Shown: positions 5,471-12,721, counted from the stretch's first letter. The stretch: DNA of 13,757 nucleotides from Candidatus Competibacteraceae bacterium (GCA_020445005.1 JAGRHM010000017.1:1-13757); one strand, 5' to 3'. The notes: generated by a model not told the origin, from the letters alone. Made by a program: numbers and translations.

Positions 5471-8257
5471 CTAAACTTCCAACGTTATTCGCTTGTAGCG
5501 TTTGTCAAAGGCTTGTCGTCCGCCCTCCATGATGGTGCAGATCGATTCCCGGATGCTTGATTCCTCAAGGCCGCCTTGTTGGTCAATTTGTACCTGACCG
5601 TTTTCATATTTCAGGACATGGACCAGTTCAGAATCTCCGTTTACGACGATGTTGGGATTGTGGGTCACGATGATCAGCTGACGCCTATTTTTATTCTCGT
5701 GAATCTGCTTGACAATGAGATCATAGATCAATGCGTTATCCAGATCGTCTTCTGGTTGATCGACAATCAATGGCTCGTTACCATGGCTCAGCAAGAAGGC
5801 AAGAATCGCTGCTGCTTTTTGCCCAGCAGATCCTTTCTCCAGATCCTCAAATTTGCCTGAGGACGGGTTTTTGGAATACTTGACCCGTAACATATCCTCC
5901 GGCCACCACACTTCGAGTTGATCGAAAATAGCCGGTTGTGTTTCAAGTAACCTCTTCAAGCGATTATCAAATGCACCATGATTGCCGGAAACCCGCCCTC
6001 TAGCGATATCAAGTGTTCTGGCTTTGACCTCCGAAATGAGCTGCGGCAAGTCAGCTTCAGGTGTTTTAGCATCTTCCCATTTGCTAAACGCCCAGAGCAG
6101 GCCCTGCTTGTTCTCCCGGTCACATACCGAACTTACAAACTTTCCATCCTCAAGGTTGAGCAAGGAACGATAATCGTCTTCTAAGGTGCTCACGTCGCCA
6201 TACTTCACTAATTCCATGCGCACAAACGAGCTCGCTCCAATGACCTTTTTAAGAAACCCTCTTCTTTTTTCGAGCAGCTCCGCACGTAATTCCTCAAGCT
6301 TCGCCAGGGATGCCTCGATCTGTTTATCCGTCGACTCAGTTTCCTTCCGCACGGAATCCAGTTTTTTTAATTGCTGTTGCAATTGATTACGCTGTTGAAC
6401 CCATTCACCGTAAAGGGAAATACTTAATTGACTCTTCTTTTCCTCATACTCTTTGACCAACCCATCATAAGCGGCGATGCTTGTCTGTACTGCCTGGCGC
6501 CATGTGCTTGAGGAAATGTTTTTTTCCCTTTGGGCCTTTAGCGCATCAACGCTATCAGCGAGCTTGCCAAGTGTTTCACTGACCTTCTTTAGCTCTTGCA
6601 CTGTTTGTTCGTGAATCGCCCTGATCTCGGTGGTGGTGTCATCCTGCTCGTCAAATAAATATGCGGGAAAATCGGACAGTTCGGCGTTGGATGCCAGCTC
6701 CCTTATGCCAGACGAAAGGTCATCAAAAATCTGGTCATCGGGAAGGCCATTCTTTTGTTGGCTACGCTTCTGATACTGTTTGAGTATCTCACCATGACCT
6801 TTTTCTTCGTATTGCTTTAGGTCGTTCTCAACGTCTCCCAGCTTTGCACGAATTTGCTGCTCGCTCGCTAGTTGCCGTAATAGCTCGCGTCGAAGCTCCC
6901 TTAATTGAAGGAATTGGCTTTTGGCGCTTTCCCAGCGCGACTTCCATTCCGCTCGATCCACCTCGGGTGAACGGTCAACGATCTCTAATAGTCCTCGTGG
7001 ATTTGATGCAAGCTCGTTGATCTGCTTTTGGCTGAAAATGCTTATCGGAAACCGCTCTTTAAGGTCACCGGTCTCGATTTCTTGCCAAACACTGTTGACC
7101 TCCTCTTCCAGCACCGTGCCTTGTCCGTCAAATCTCCAGCGCAGTTGATAATTCTTGCCACGCCGGTGAAGCTCCAGCAGAATTTCCGTGTCATTCAGCA
7201 TGACGCCTTTGTTCTGCGACAGCTTCATGAACTTATCCAGTTCATCCTTTACCCTGGGCGCTTCAGTGGCCAGATTCTGATCTCGGCGAGAAACGATACG
7301 GATGGATTCGAGAAGGGTGGATTTTCCGGTTCCTCGTCCACCGATGACTGAATTGAAATGCGAGTGCAACTGGGTGACGAATGGTTGGCCACTGATGCGG
7401 CCGCAGTGGCGCATGGCCTTGATAGTCAGCTTCGACAGGAAGATATCTGGCAGGTGATTAGGGTTCTCGGATTGGTTTTTTACGCAAAACTCATGATCCA
7501 GTAATGCCAGTCGTAGACCCTCAATAGAAGGTCGACTCATCTTGAGCCAACTGAAATATCTCCCGATGTCGTCTGGTTTATGGGCGTCGGAACCAGCCAC
7601 CTTGGCAAGACGGTCAACCGCCTTTTTCAAGGTTGGTTCCGCATTGTCGAATTTGTGAAGATCGCAAAATTCTGCAGCAGATACCGCTTTCAGGCTTTTT
7701 TCGAGCTCGAGCGACAATGAGGCAATACCCTCTAGCAACCCCTGTTTACCATCGATATGGGCCGATATGGCAATTCCGCCTGCTTCGATGTTGATGATCT
7801 TTTTCACGGTATCGACAAAGCCGGTTGTCGTGGATTTATTCGGATCACCGTACTCGGATATGATTCCGCATGCCCCTAGAACCCCGGTCACCTTCTGGCT
7901 ATCGTAACTCGGGTCAAAAACCGCAAGCAAATGAACGCGGCTACTGCTGTTGGCAACCGTGATTTCAACCCCCGGGAAAATGATCAGTTCTCTGTACCAG
8001 CCGGGCTTCGTGTCGCGATCTCGGAGTTCCTTGTTCTTGGCCTTCAAACCATCAATCCAGCCGCCTGAGTTGTGATCGGTTACCACCACGCAGTCGAGAC
8101 CGGATTCCATGGCTTTCTGGAGCCATTCCTCCGGTTGGATACTCTTGAAGGATTCATCGCCCTGGCCGTAATCATTTGACTCGGGAGTATGTGTGTGGAA
8201 ATCAAACTTCCACCATTTACTTCCCAGTGTTGTTTTTGTCAGATCGAATATGCGCAT
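5471..8257 (-). CDS. PHP-domain SMC-like ABC ATPase (TrlF family)
   Basis: The 928-residue product fuses two parts. Residues 15-260 form a PHP phosphoesterase domain with its metal motifs in order: FHTHT at 20-24, TDHN at 60-63, PGVEI at 95-99, H109, AHIDG at 166-170 and GSDAH at 222-226. All look intact, so hydrolytic activity on a phosphoester is plausible. From about 270 an SMC/RecN-type ABC ATPase follows: Walker A GGRGTGKST at 306-314, a long charged Gln/Glu/Lys-rich coiled-coil region at about 430-700, signature GSAGQKAAA at 809-817, Walker B LIVDQPEDDLDN at 830-841 and H-loop VTHNP at 864-868. This matches proteins named TrlF-family AAA-like ATPases. ATG 8257 is preferred over upstream TTG 8290 because GAAGG (8263-8267) stands 5 nt before it and the TTG sits almost on the predicted transcription start. 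It is the first gene of a two-gene unit with the AlbA_2 gene. Defence against foreign nucleic acid is inferred, not shown. Confidence 0.88.
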   Translation of the reverse strand: MRIFDLTKTTLGSKWWKFDFHTHTPESNDYGQGDESFKSIQPEEWLQKAMESGLDCVVVTDHNSGGWIDGLKAKNKELRDRDTKPGWYRELIIFPGVEITVANSSSRVHLLAVFDPSYDSQKVTGVLGACGIISEYGDPNKSTTTGFVDTVKKIINIEAGGIAISAHIDGKQGLLEGIASLSLELEKSLKAVSAAEFCDLHKFDNAEPTLKKAVDRLAKVAGSDAHKPDDIGRYFSWLKMSRPSIEGLRLALLDHEFCVKNQSENPNHLPDIFLSKLTIKAMRHCGRISGQPFVTQLHSHFNSVIGGRGTGKSTLLESIRIVSRRDQNLATEAPRVKDELDKFMKLSQNKGVMLNDTEILLELHRRGKNYQLRWRFDGQGTVLEEEVNSVWQEIETGDLKERFPISIFSQKQINELASNPRGLLEIVDRSPEVDRAEWKSRWESAKSQFLQLRELRRELLRQLASEQQIRAKLGDVENDLKQYEEKGHGEILKQYQKRSQQKNGLPDDQIFDDLSSGIRELASNAELSDFPAYLFDEQDDTTTEIRAIHEQTVQELKKVSETLGKLADSVDALKAQREKNISSSTWRQAVQTSIAAYDGLVKEYEEKKSQLSISLYGEWVQQRNQLQQQLKKLDSVRKETESTDKQIEASLAKLEELRAELLEKRRGFLKKVIGASSFVRMELVKYGDVSTLEDDYRSLLNLEDGKFVSSVCDRENKQGLLWAFSKWEDAKTPEADLPQLISEVKARTLDIARGRVSGNHGAFDNRLKRLLETQPAIFDQLEVWWPEDMLRVKYSKNPSSGKFEDLEKGSAGQKAAAILAFLLSHGNEPLIVDQPEDDLDNALIYDLIVKQIHENKNRRQLIIVTHNPNIVVNGDSELVHVLKYENGQVQIDQQGGLEESSIRESICTIMEGGRQAFDKRYKRITLEV

Positions 8258-8298
8258 CGCCGCCTTCACCGCATTTTGATAAACTCGCAACTCTCGAA

Positions 8299-8327
8299 AA
8301 TATCGGAAAAATTTCTTTTTTTATCAA
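8299..8327 (-). promoter_or_regulatory. Promoter of the PHP-ATPase/AlbA_2 operon
   Basis: On the minus strand TTGATA (8327 to 8322; 5 of 6 to consensus) and GATATT (8304 to 8299; 4 of 6) are separated by exactly 17 nt in a very AT-rich spacer with an A-run. Transcription would begin near 8292, giving a leader of about 35 nt before ATG 8257. This supports independent expression of the two-gene unit from yggU upstream. Confidence 0.55.
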
Positions 8328-8354
8328 ATATTCATTAGTGCAGAAGTCGGCTTA

Positions 8355-8379
8355 CAGGCGATTTTAGGGCTATCGCCTG
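8355..8379. terminator. Hairpin downstream of yggU
   Basis: A perfect 8-bp inverted repeat (8355-8362 with 8372-8379, stem CAGGCGAT) closes a 9-nt loop. It stands 43 nt beyond the yggU stop and 28 nt before the -35 box of the accessory operon, so it could separate the two transcription units. No U-tract follows at once on the minus strand; an A/T-rich stretch comes about 30 nt later. It may be a weak terminator or an RNA-stabilising element. Confidence 0.4.
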
Positions 8380-8422
8380 CCTGCCGATTCCTGCGATCAA
8401 CAAGGTGGCTTTTGTACGACCT

Positions 8423-8719
8423 CTAAGAGCTTATGTCCTTAATCCCCGGCGGAAACTGTTTTGGCGCGACGATGCGCCAGCGTTTGTCACGACCGGTTTC
8501 GCCCGCCAGCAGCGTCACCTGACTCTTCGCCACACCGAACAAATCCGCCAGAAACGCCCGCAGATGCGCATTGGCTTGACCATCGACAGGCGGGGCGGTA
8601 ATGCGGACGCGAAACCGGTCCTCGCACAAACCCAGCCACTCATCGCGACGGGCGCGCGGTTGCGCCCGCACACGCAGAATCAGATCTACACCCTCCCAGA
8701 CATAACCTGCCCCAGCCAT
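8423..8719 (-). CDS. yggU: YggU / DUF167 family protein
   Basis: The 98-residue product matches the small DUF167 (YggU) family, of unknown function and cytosolic, with the family core RVRITAPPVDGQANAHL at about 36-52 and the later SQVTLLAGETGRDKRWRI stretch. Size fits the family (about 95-100 residues). ATG 8719 lies 4 nt after the yggT stop; with no clear ribosome-binding site, translation probably depends on coupling to yggT. Placement after proC and yggT is the widely conserved gammaproteobacterial order. Confidence 0.9.
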   Translation of the reverse strand: MAGAGYVWEGVDLILRVRAQPRARRDEWLGLCEDRFRVRITAPPVDGQANAHLRAFLADLFGVAKSQVTLLAGETGRDKRWRIVAPKQFPPGIKDISS

Positions 8720-8723
8720 GACG

Positions 8724-9278
8724 TCAGCGGGTCATTCCCCACAAGCTGACGAAATCCTGCAGCAGCAAGCTGATGAAGATCAACGCGATGACGACCAGCA
8801 TCGGCGACAGATCCACGCCGGAAATCGGTGGCAGCAACCGTCGGGCCGGGCGCAGCACCGGGGCGGTTAACTGAGCTAGCACCCGCGCCGCCGGATGGTA
8901 GGGGTCGGGATTGAACCAGCTCAACACCGCCTGAATGATGACGCCCCACAGATAAATGTTGATCAGCAGTTTGATCAGTTCCAACACCGCCACCACCAGC
9001 AAACCGCCAAACCCGATGGGTTGCATGGACAAGGCATTGAGCAACACAACCTCGACAAGCTGTAGCAGGAACGCCAACACTATCGCCGCCAGATCCAACC
9101 CCCGGTAGCCCGGCACAATGCGGCGCAGCGGCAACAAGGGGGGGTTAGTGATGCGCACCAGAAATTGCACCAGAGGGTTATAGAAATCAGCGCGCACACA
9201 TTGCAGTAAAAAACGCAGCATCACCGCCAGGATGTAGAAACCGAATAAGGTCTGAATGAGAAAAGCGACAGCAGTCAC
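8724..9278 (-). CDS. yggT: YggT family integral membrane protein
   Basis: The 184-residue product is strongly hydrophobic, with helices at about residues 2-24, 62-85, 90-118 and 158-178. It contains two YGGT-type repeats, each with an aromatic/Asp-Pro segment and a basic proline-rich loop: RADFYNPLVQFLVRITNPPL followed by PLRRIVPG, and FNPDPYHPAARVLAQLTAPV followed by RPARRLLPP. The function is not well defined; family members have been linked to osmotic stress and membrane or cell-division processes. Start is GTG at 9278, whose GTGA overlaps the proC stop by 4 nt; a full AGGAGG (9285-9290) placed 6 nt upstream decides it. The overlap suggests coupled translation with proC. Confidence 0.92.
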   Translation of the reverse strand: MTAVAFLIQTLFGFYILAVMLRFLLQCVRADFYNPLVQFLVRITNPPLLPLRRIVPGYRGLDLAAIVLAFLLQLVEVVLLNALSMQPIGFGGLLVVAVLELIKLLINIYLWGVIIQAVLSWFNPDPYHPAARVLAQLTAPVLRPARRLLPPISGVDLSPMLVVIALIFISLLLQDFVSLWGMTR

Positions 9279-10180
9279 GGCTGTCCTCCTAACAGGTTGC
9301 CCAATTCCTGGGAGCGATGGTGGGCGGCGTCCAAAGCCTTGTTGACCAACTCATCCAATTGCTCAGTCAGTAGCGTTGGCGTTTCCATAATCGCCAGCGA
9401 CGCGGCCAGCGACCGGGCGATCAGTTGGTCGAGTTGTTCATCCTGAAATACGCTGATTGCCCGCTCGGTGGTGCCGCCGGGCGAAGTAACCCGTTCGCGT
9501 AGAATGGCGGCGTTTTCGGGGCTTTCCAACGCCATCTTGGCGGCGCCAAACGCCGTTTGCACCGTCAGCAGGCGCGCGGTTTCCGGCGCCAACCCGAGGC
9601 GGACCCCGGTTTTTTCCAGGGCTTCCATGAGCAGGAAGAAATAAGCAGGACCGCTGCCGGACAGGGCGGTGACCGCATCCAGCATCCGCTCGCTATCCAC
9701 CCAGACTGTCAATCCCACCGAGCGCATGATCGATTCAGCGATTTGCCGCTGATCGTCATTCACCCAGGCGTTGGCGAACAAGGCCGTCGCGCCGCTGCCG
9801 ACCAGCGCCGGCGTGTTCGGCATCGTGCGGACGATAGCGGCGTCATAGCCCAGCCAGCGTCGCAAATCCGGTTCGCGCACGCCGGCGGCGATGGAAATCA
9901 CCAAAGGTTGGCGCTTTTGCACACTCTCGGCCAGCTCCTCGACCACCAGACGCAGAATCTGCGGTTTGACCGCCAGGATGATAATCTGACCTTTGGCCGC
10001 GATCTCGCAATTATCAGCGCCGGTGTGTACGCCGAAACGCCCGCGCAGCAGTTCGCGTTGGCCAGCGTCTGGCTCGGCGACCCAGATATGATCGGCATCA
10101 CCGCTGTTAACCAGCAGACCGCCAATCAGGCAGCGCGCCATATTGCCGCCGCCGATGAATGCTATGGGGATGTCTTTCAT
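9275..10180 (-). CDS. proC: Pyrroline-5-carboxylate reductase
   Basis: ProC reduces pyrroline-5-carboxylate to proline with NAD(P)H, the last step of proline synthesis. The 301-residue product has the Rossmann motif FIGGGNMA at 8-15, AVKPQ at 70-74, MPNTP at 120-124, ALSGSGPAYFF at 172-182 and VTSPGGTTERAI at 231-242, all typical. ATG 10180 has GAGG about 5 nt upstream; an open extension to 10255 adds 25 unrelated residues and is rejected. The protein is about 25-28 residues longer than usual because of the C-terminal region: EQLDQLIARSLAAS at 248-261 is followed by a similar EQLDELVNKALDAA at 273-286, then the normal HRSQELG ending. This looks like an old internal duplication of the last helix. 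It overlaps yggT by 4 nt. Confidence 0.95.
   Translation of the reverse strand: MKDIPIAFIGGGNMARCLIGGLLVNSGDADHIWVAEPDAGQRELLRGRFGVHTGADNCEIAAKGQIIILAVKPQILRLVVEELAESVQKRQPLVISIAAGVREPDLRRWLGYDAAIVRTMPNTPALVGSGATALFANAWVNDDQRQIAESIMRSVGLTVWVDSERMLDAVTALSGSGPAYFFLLMEALEKTGVRLGLAPETARLLTVQTAFGAAKMALESPENAAILRERVTSPGGTTERAISVFQDEQLDQLIARSLAASLAIMETPTLLTEQLDELVNKALDAAHHRSQELGNLLGGQP
9285..9290 (-). promoter_or_regulatory. Strong ribosome-binding site of yggT inside proC
   Basis: A full AGGAGG on the minus strand lies 6 nt before the GTG at 9278, within the final codons of proC. It fixes a non-ATG start for yggT. Confidence 0.8.
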
Positions 10181-10224
10181 CACCACCTCTGTACTGAAGA
10201 ATCCTGAATCGTTGTGAACATGGA

Positions 10225-10252
10225 TTGGGTCAGCAGGCGCCGCCTGACCCAA
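10225..10252. terminator. Hairpin between the small secreted protein gene and proC
   Basis: A perfect 9-bp inverted repeat (10225-10233 with 10244-10252, stem TTGGGTCAG) closes a 10-nt GC-rich loop. It lies in the 136-nt gap before proC. On the minus strand no U-tract follows, so it may be an attenuating or processing structure rather than a full terminator. A second, looser pairing CCGGG/CCCGG lies nearby (about 10264-10292) and is followed on the minus strand by an A/T-rich stretch. Confidence 0.4.
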
Positions 10253-10316
10253 CAAAATTAAGTCCGGGTTTATCGCCAGCGGCTTGGCCCGGCTTGCAAG
10301 TCGGTTTTCGGTTACT

Positions 10317-10724
10317 TCAGAGTTTGCCGCTCAACAGTTGGATGACCTGTTCGCTGATATGAGCAAACCGACTATCACTCTGATAGGCGATATACACCTG
10401 TTGCTTGCGTGCCGTATCGAACTGCTGGTAAAGCGCGTAGGTTCCCGGCAAGCTTTCGCGTAGCGCCTGCTCAAACGCCGCTTGATCAAGGCCGGACGCC
10501 AGGCGATCTGCCGTTGTCTCGCCCTTGTTGTTTGCAGCCGTCGCCTCCGGACGGGACGGCGCAGCCTGATCAATAATCAACATGGCCGCCTGGCGTTTTG
10601 CTTCCTCTTCGATCTCACGCAGGTAACTATCATCCGCGCCGAGCAGGAGAGGAGCAACCAGCAACAGCACAGGAGTCCACCGGCGAGGAGTGTACCTATC
10701 TTGAAGAAGAGTCAGTAACAACAT
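10317..10724 (-). CDS. Small secreted or membrane-anchored protein, function unknown
   Basis: The 135-residue product is not a family I recognise. Its N-terminus has basic residues (DRYTPRRW) followed by a hydrophobic run (TPVLLLVAPLLLG) at about 17-29 and a small/acidic boundary (ADDS), consistent with a signal peptide and export to the periplasm, or a single membrane anchor. The remainder is soluble, Ala/Gln/Glu-rich and probably helical, with a low-complexity linker (about 53-75) and a C-terminal conserved-looking stretch with FEQALRESLPGTYALYQQFD. ATG 10724 is the only plausible start, with a weak GAGA site. It lies between yggS and proC, which are usually adjacent, so it looks like a lineage-specific insertion into that operon. 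Codon use resembles the neighbours, supporting a real gene. Confidence 0.7.
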   Translation of the reverse strand: MLLLTLLQDRYTPRRWTPVLLLVAPLLLGADDSYLREIEEEAKRQAAMLIIDQAAPSRPEATAANNKGETTADRLASGLDQAAFEQALRESLPGTYALYQQFDTARKQQVYIAYQSDSRFAHISEQVIQLLSGKL

Positions 10725-10810
10725 GATGGTTTCTCGAGATAGGCAATGGCTGCGGATCGTGACCCGGCTGAGCTGGAAAATGGCCTTTTAGCATAACGGA
10801 AAGCGACGCT

Positions 10811-11497
10811 TCATGCGCGGGGGCCGAACAGCGCCGTGCCAATGCGCACCAGGGTCGCGCCCTCGGCGATGGCCGCTTCCAGATCGTCGGACATGCCAAT
10901 GGATAGCGTATCCAAAGCCAGTCCCTCAGCATTCAAACGATCGTGCAGTTCCCGCAACCGGGCGAACGGTTGGCACTGGCGATCAAAATCGCTGGCGGGG
11001 GCGGGAATCGCCATCAAACCGCGCAGACGCAATCGGGGCAACGCGGCAACCGTCCGAGCGACTGCAGCGACCTCGCTTTCATCAAAGCCGTGCTTGCTTG
11101 GTTCCTGATCGATATTGACCTCCAGACAGACGTTCAGCGGCGGCAATCCTTCCGGTCGTTGCGCACTCAGGCGCTCGGCAGTTTTCAAGCGGTCGACGCT
11201 GTGCGCCCAGGCAAAATGTTCAGCGATGCCCCGGGTTTTGTTAGCCTGGATGGGTCCGATAAAATGCCACTCCACATCCAGCGTTTGCAACTCGGCCATT
11301 TTATCCAGGGCTTCCTGAAGGTAGTTTTCCCCAAAGCAATGTTGACCGGCGGCGGCCAGGGCGGCAATAGCGTCAGCCGGATGGGTCTTGCTGGCGGCCA
11401 GCAAGCGCACCGAATTTACCGGGCGCTGGAAGCGGCGCTCGGCGTCATGAATCCGGGCGAGTACGGCTTGCAAGCGTGCGGCAAAATCAATGCTCAT
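10811..11497 (-). CDS. yggS: Pyridoxal-phosphate homeostasis protein (PLPBP, YggS family)
   Basis: This PLP-binding protein has no known enzymatic reaction; the family keeps vitamin B6 and amino-acid pools in balance. The 228-residue product, an alanine-racemase-like TIM barrel, has LLAASKTHPADAI with the PLP-binding lysine K37, HCFGENYLQEA, WHFIGPIQANK, and the phosphate-binding end SIGMSDDLEAAIAEGATLVRIGTALFG. Length fits the family. The frame opens at TTG 11503, but ATG 11497 is chosen since GAGGG (11506-11510) lies 8 nt before it and only 2 nt before the TTG. It heads the row leading to proC, yggT and yggU and is divergent from pilT, as in Pseudomonas. Confidence 0.95.
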   Translation of the reverse strand: MSIDFAARLQAVLARIHDAERRFQRPVNSVRLLAASKTHPADAIAALAAAGQHCFGENYLQEALDKMAELQTLDVEWHFIGPIQANKTRGIAEHFAWAHSVDRLKTAERLSAQRPEGLPPLNVCLEVNIDQEPSKHGFDESEVAAVARTVAALPRLRLRGLMAIPAPASDFDRQCQPFARLRELHDRLNAEGLALDTLSIGMSDDLEAAIAEGATLVRIGTALFGPRA

Positions 11498-11545
11498 GGT
11501 CAATGCCCTCGGTTAATGATGCGCAACGATCATGGTTTTGCGCGA

Positions 11546-11551
11546 TATACT
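11546..11551 (+). promoter_or_regulatory. Possible -10 box of pilT
   Basis: TATACT at 11546-11551 (5 of 6 to consensus) lies 71 nt before the pilT start in the divergent yggS/pilT gap. No convincing -35 box stands at 16-18 nt, and I found no sigma54 -24/-12 pair. Low certainty. Confidence 0.3.
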
Positions 11552-11622
11552 ATTGCAAATCCAGCTTAGCAGAATGGCCTGCTGAGAAACTTCTTGACTC
11601 TTTCTTTGCCAGGGCAACCGCC

Positions 11623-12669
11623 ATGACTCTCGACGAACTGTTGACGTTTTCCGTACAGAATAATGCTTCGGACCTGCATCTGTCGGCCGGTTTGCCGCCG
11701 ATGATCCGGGTGGATGGCGATGTGCGCCGCATCAATGTCCCCCCCCTCGATCACAAGCAGGTGCATGGATTGATCTATGACATCATGAACGATAAGCAGC
11801 GCAAGGACTATGACGAATTCCTGGAATGCGACTTTTCGTTTGAAATTCCCAAATTGGCCCGGTTCCGCGTCAACGCCTTTAATCAGGACCGGGGCGCGGC
11901 GGGTGTATTCCGCACCATTCCCACGATCATTAAAAGTCTGGAAGAGTTGGCTTGTCCGCCGGTGTTCCGTGATCTCATCGCCGTGCCGCGCGGCCTGATT
12001 CTGGTGACCGGGCCGACCGGCTCGGGCAAGTCTACAACCTTGGCGGCCATGATTGATCACATCAACAAAAATGAATACGGCCACATTCTGACCATTGAGG
12101 ACCCGATTGAATTTGTCCATCAAAGTCAGCGATGCCTGGTCAACCAGCGCGAAGTGCATCGCGATACGCTGGGTTTTAATGAAGCGCTGCGCTCGGCGCT
12201 GCGTGAAGACCCGGACATTATCCTGGTCGGCGAAATGCGCGACCGGGAAACCATCAGTCTGGCGTTGACCGCCTCCGAGACCGGACACCTGGTGTTTGGC
12301 ACCTTGCACACCAGTTCCGCGCCCAAGACCATTGATCGTATTATCGATGTGTTCCCGGCGGGTGAAAAGCCGATGGTGCGTTCGATGTTGTCGGAATCAC
12401 TGCGGGCGGTGATTTCCCAGGCGCTGCTCAAGAAGAAAGGCGGCGGACGGATGGCGGTGCATGAAATCATGGTCGGCGTTCCCGCCATCCGCAACTTGAT
12501 TCGTGAAGATAAGGTGGCGCAAATGTACTCGTCGATTCAGACCGGCGCTGCGTTTGGCATGCAAACCCTCGATCAAGCATTGCTGGAGGTGGTTAAGAAG
12601 GGCATGGTGACCCGCGAAGAAGCGGTTACCTATGCCCAGAACAAGGCGTCATTTAAACAACAGATGTGA
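11623..12669 (+). CDS. pilT: Type IV pilus retraction ATPase PilT
   Basis: PilT is a hexameric cytoplasmic ATPase that drives type IV pilus retraction and so twitching motility and DNA uptake. The 348-residue product carries the family N-terminal SDLHLSAGLPPMIRVDGD at 16-33, Walker A GPTGSGKST at 130-138, Asp box TIEDPIEF at 157-164, Walker B DIILVGEMRD at 198-207, His box TASETGHLVFGTLHT at 216-230 and the AIRNLIRE motif at 288-295 that is needed for retraction in PilT. These residues and the length point to PilT rather than PilU. ATG 11623 is chosen: AGGG (11611-11614) stands 8 nt upstream and homology begins at once; the frame stays open to 11476, which would overlap yggS. No pilU follows; the next gene is convergent. 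Confidence 0.96.
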   Translation: MTLDELLTFSVQNNASDLHLSAGLPPMIRVDGDVRRINVPPLDHKQVHGLIYDIMNDKQRKDYDEFLECDFSFEIPKLARFRVNAFNQDRGAAGVFRTIPTIIKSLEELACPPVFRDLIAVPRGLILVTGPTGSGKSTTLAAMIDHINKNEYGHILTIEDPIEFVHQSQRCLVNQREVHRDTLGFNEALRSALREDPDIILVGEMRDRETISLALTASETGHLVFGTLHTSSAPKTIDRIIDVFPAGEKPMVRSMLSESLRAVISQALLKKKGGGRMAVHEIMVGVPAIRNLIREDKVAQMYSSIQTGAAFGMQTLDQALLEVVKKGMVTREEAVTYAQNKASFKQQM

Positions 12670-12678
12670 TCACTCCAG

Positions 12679-12721
12679 GGGAGATAGGGATTAATAATGC
12701 GACTCGCTATCTCCCTATCTC
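12679..12721. terminator. Overlapping inverted repeats between convergent pilT and pyrC'
   Basis: Two alternative stems share this 43-nt stretch: 12681-12690 with 12712-12721 (perfect 10 bp, GAGATAGGGA arm, 21-nt loop), and 12679-12687 with 12707-12715 (perfect 9 bp, 19-nt loop). They cannot form together. The right arm includes the pyrC' stop codon (12715-12717). The position between two convergent genes suggests a bidirectional 3'-end structure; there is no U-tract. Confidence 0.45.

Noticed and set aside
4045..8422. tRNA-Glu as attL/attR of an integrative element
   Set aside because: No copy of the tRNA 3' end was seen near the far boundary, and no integrase is present in the block.
9557..10207. 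Plus-strand open frame of 216 codons opposite proC
   Set aside because: It is antisense to an intact, motif-complete proC and has shadow-type composition.
11566..12309. Minus-strand open frame of 247 codons opposite pilT
   Set aside because: It mirrors conserved PilT codons with no domain of its own.
11623..12669. PilU instead of PilT
   Set aside because: Length, the AIRNLIRE motif, near-identity to PilT through the N-terminal domain, and the yggS neighbour all favour PilT.
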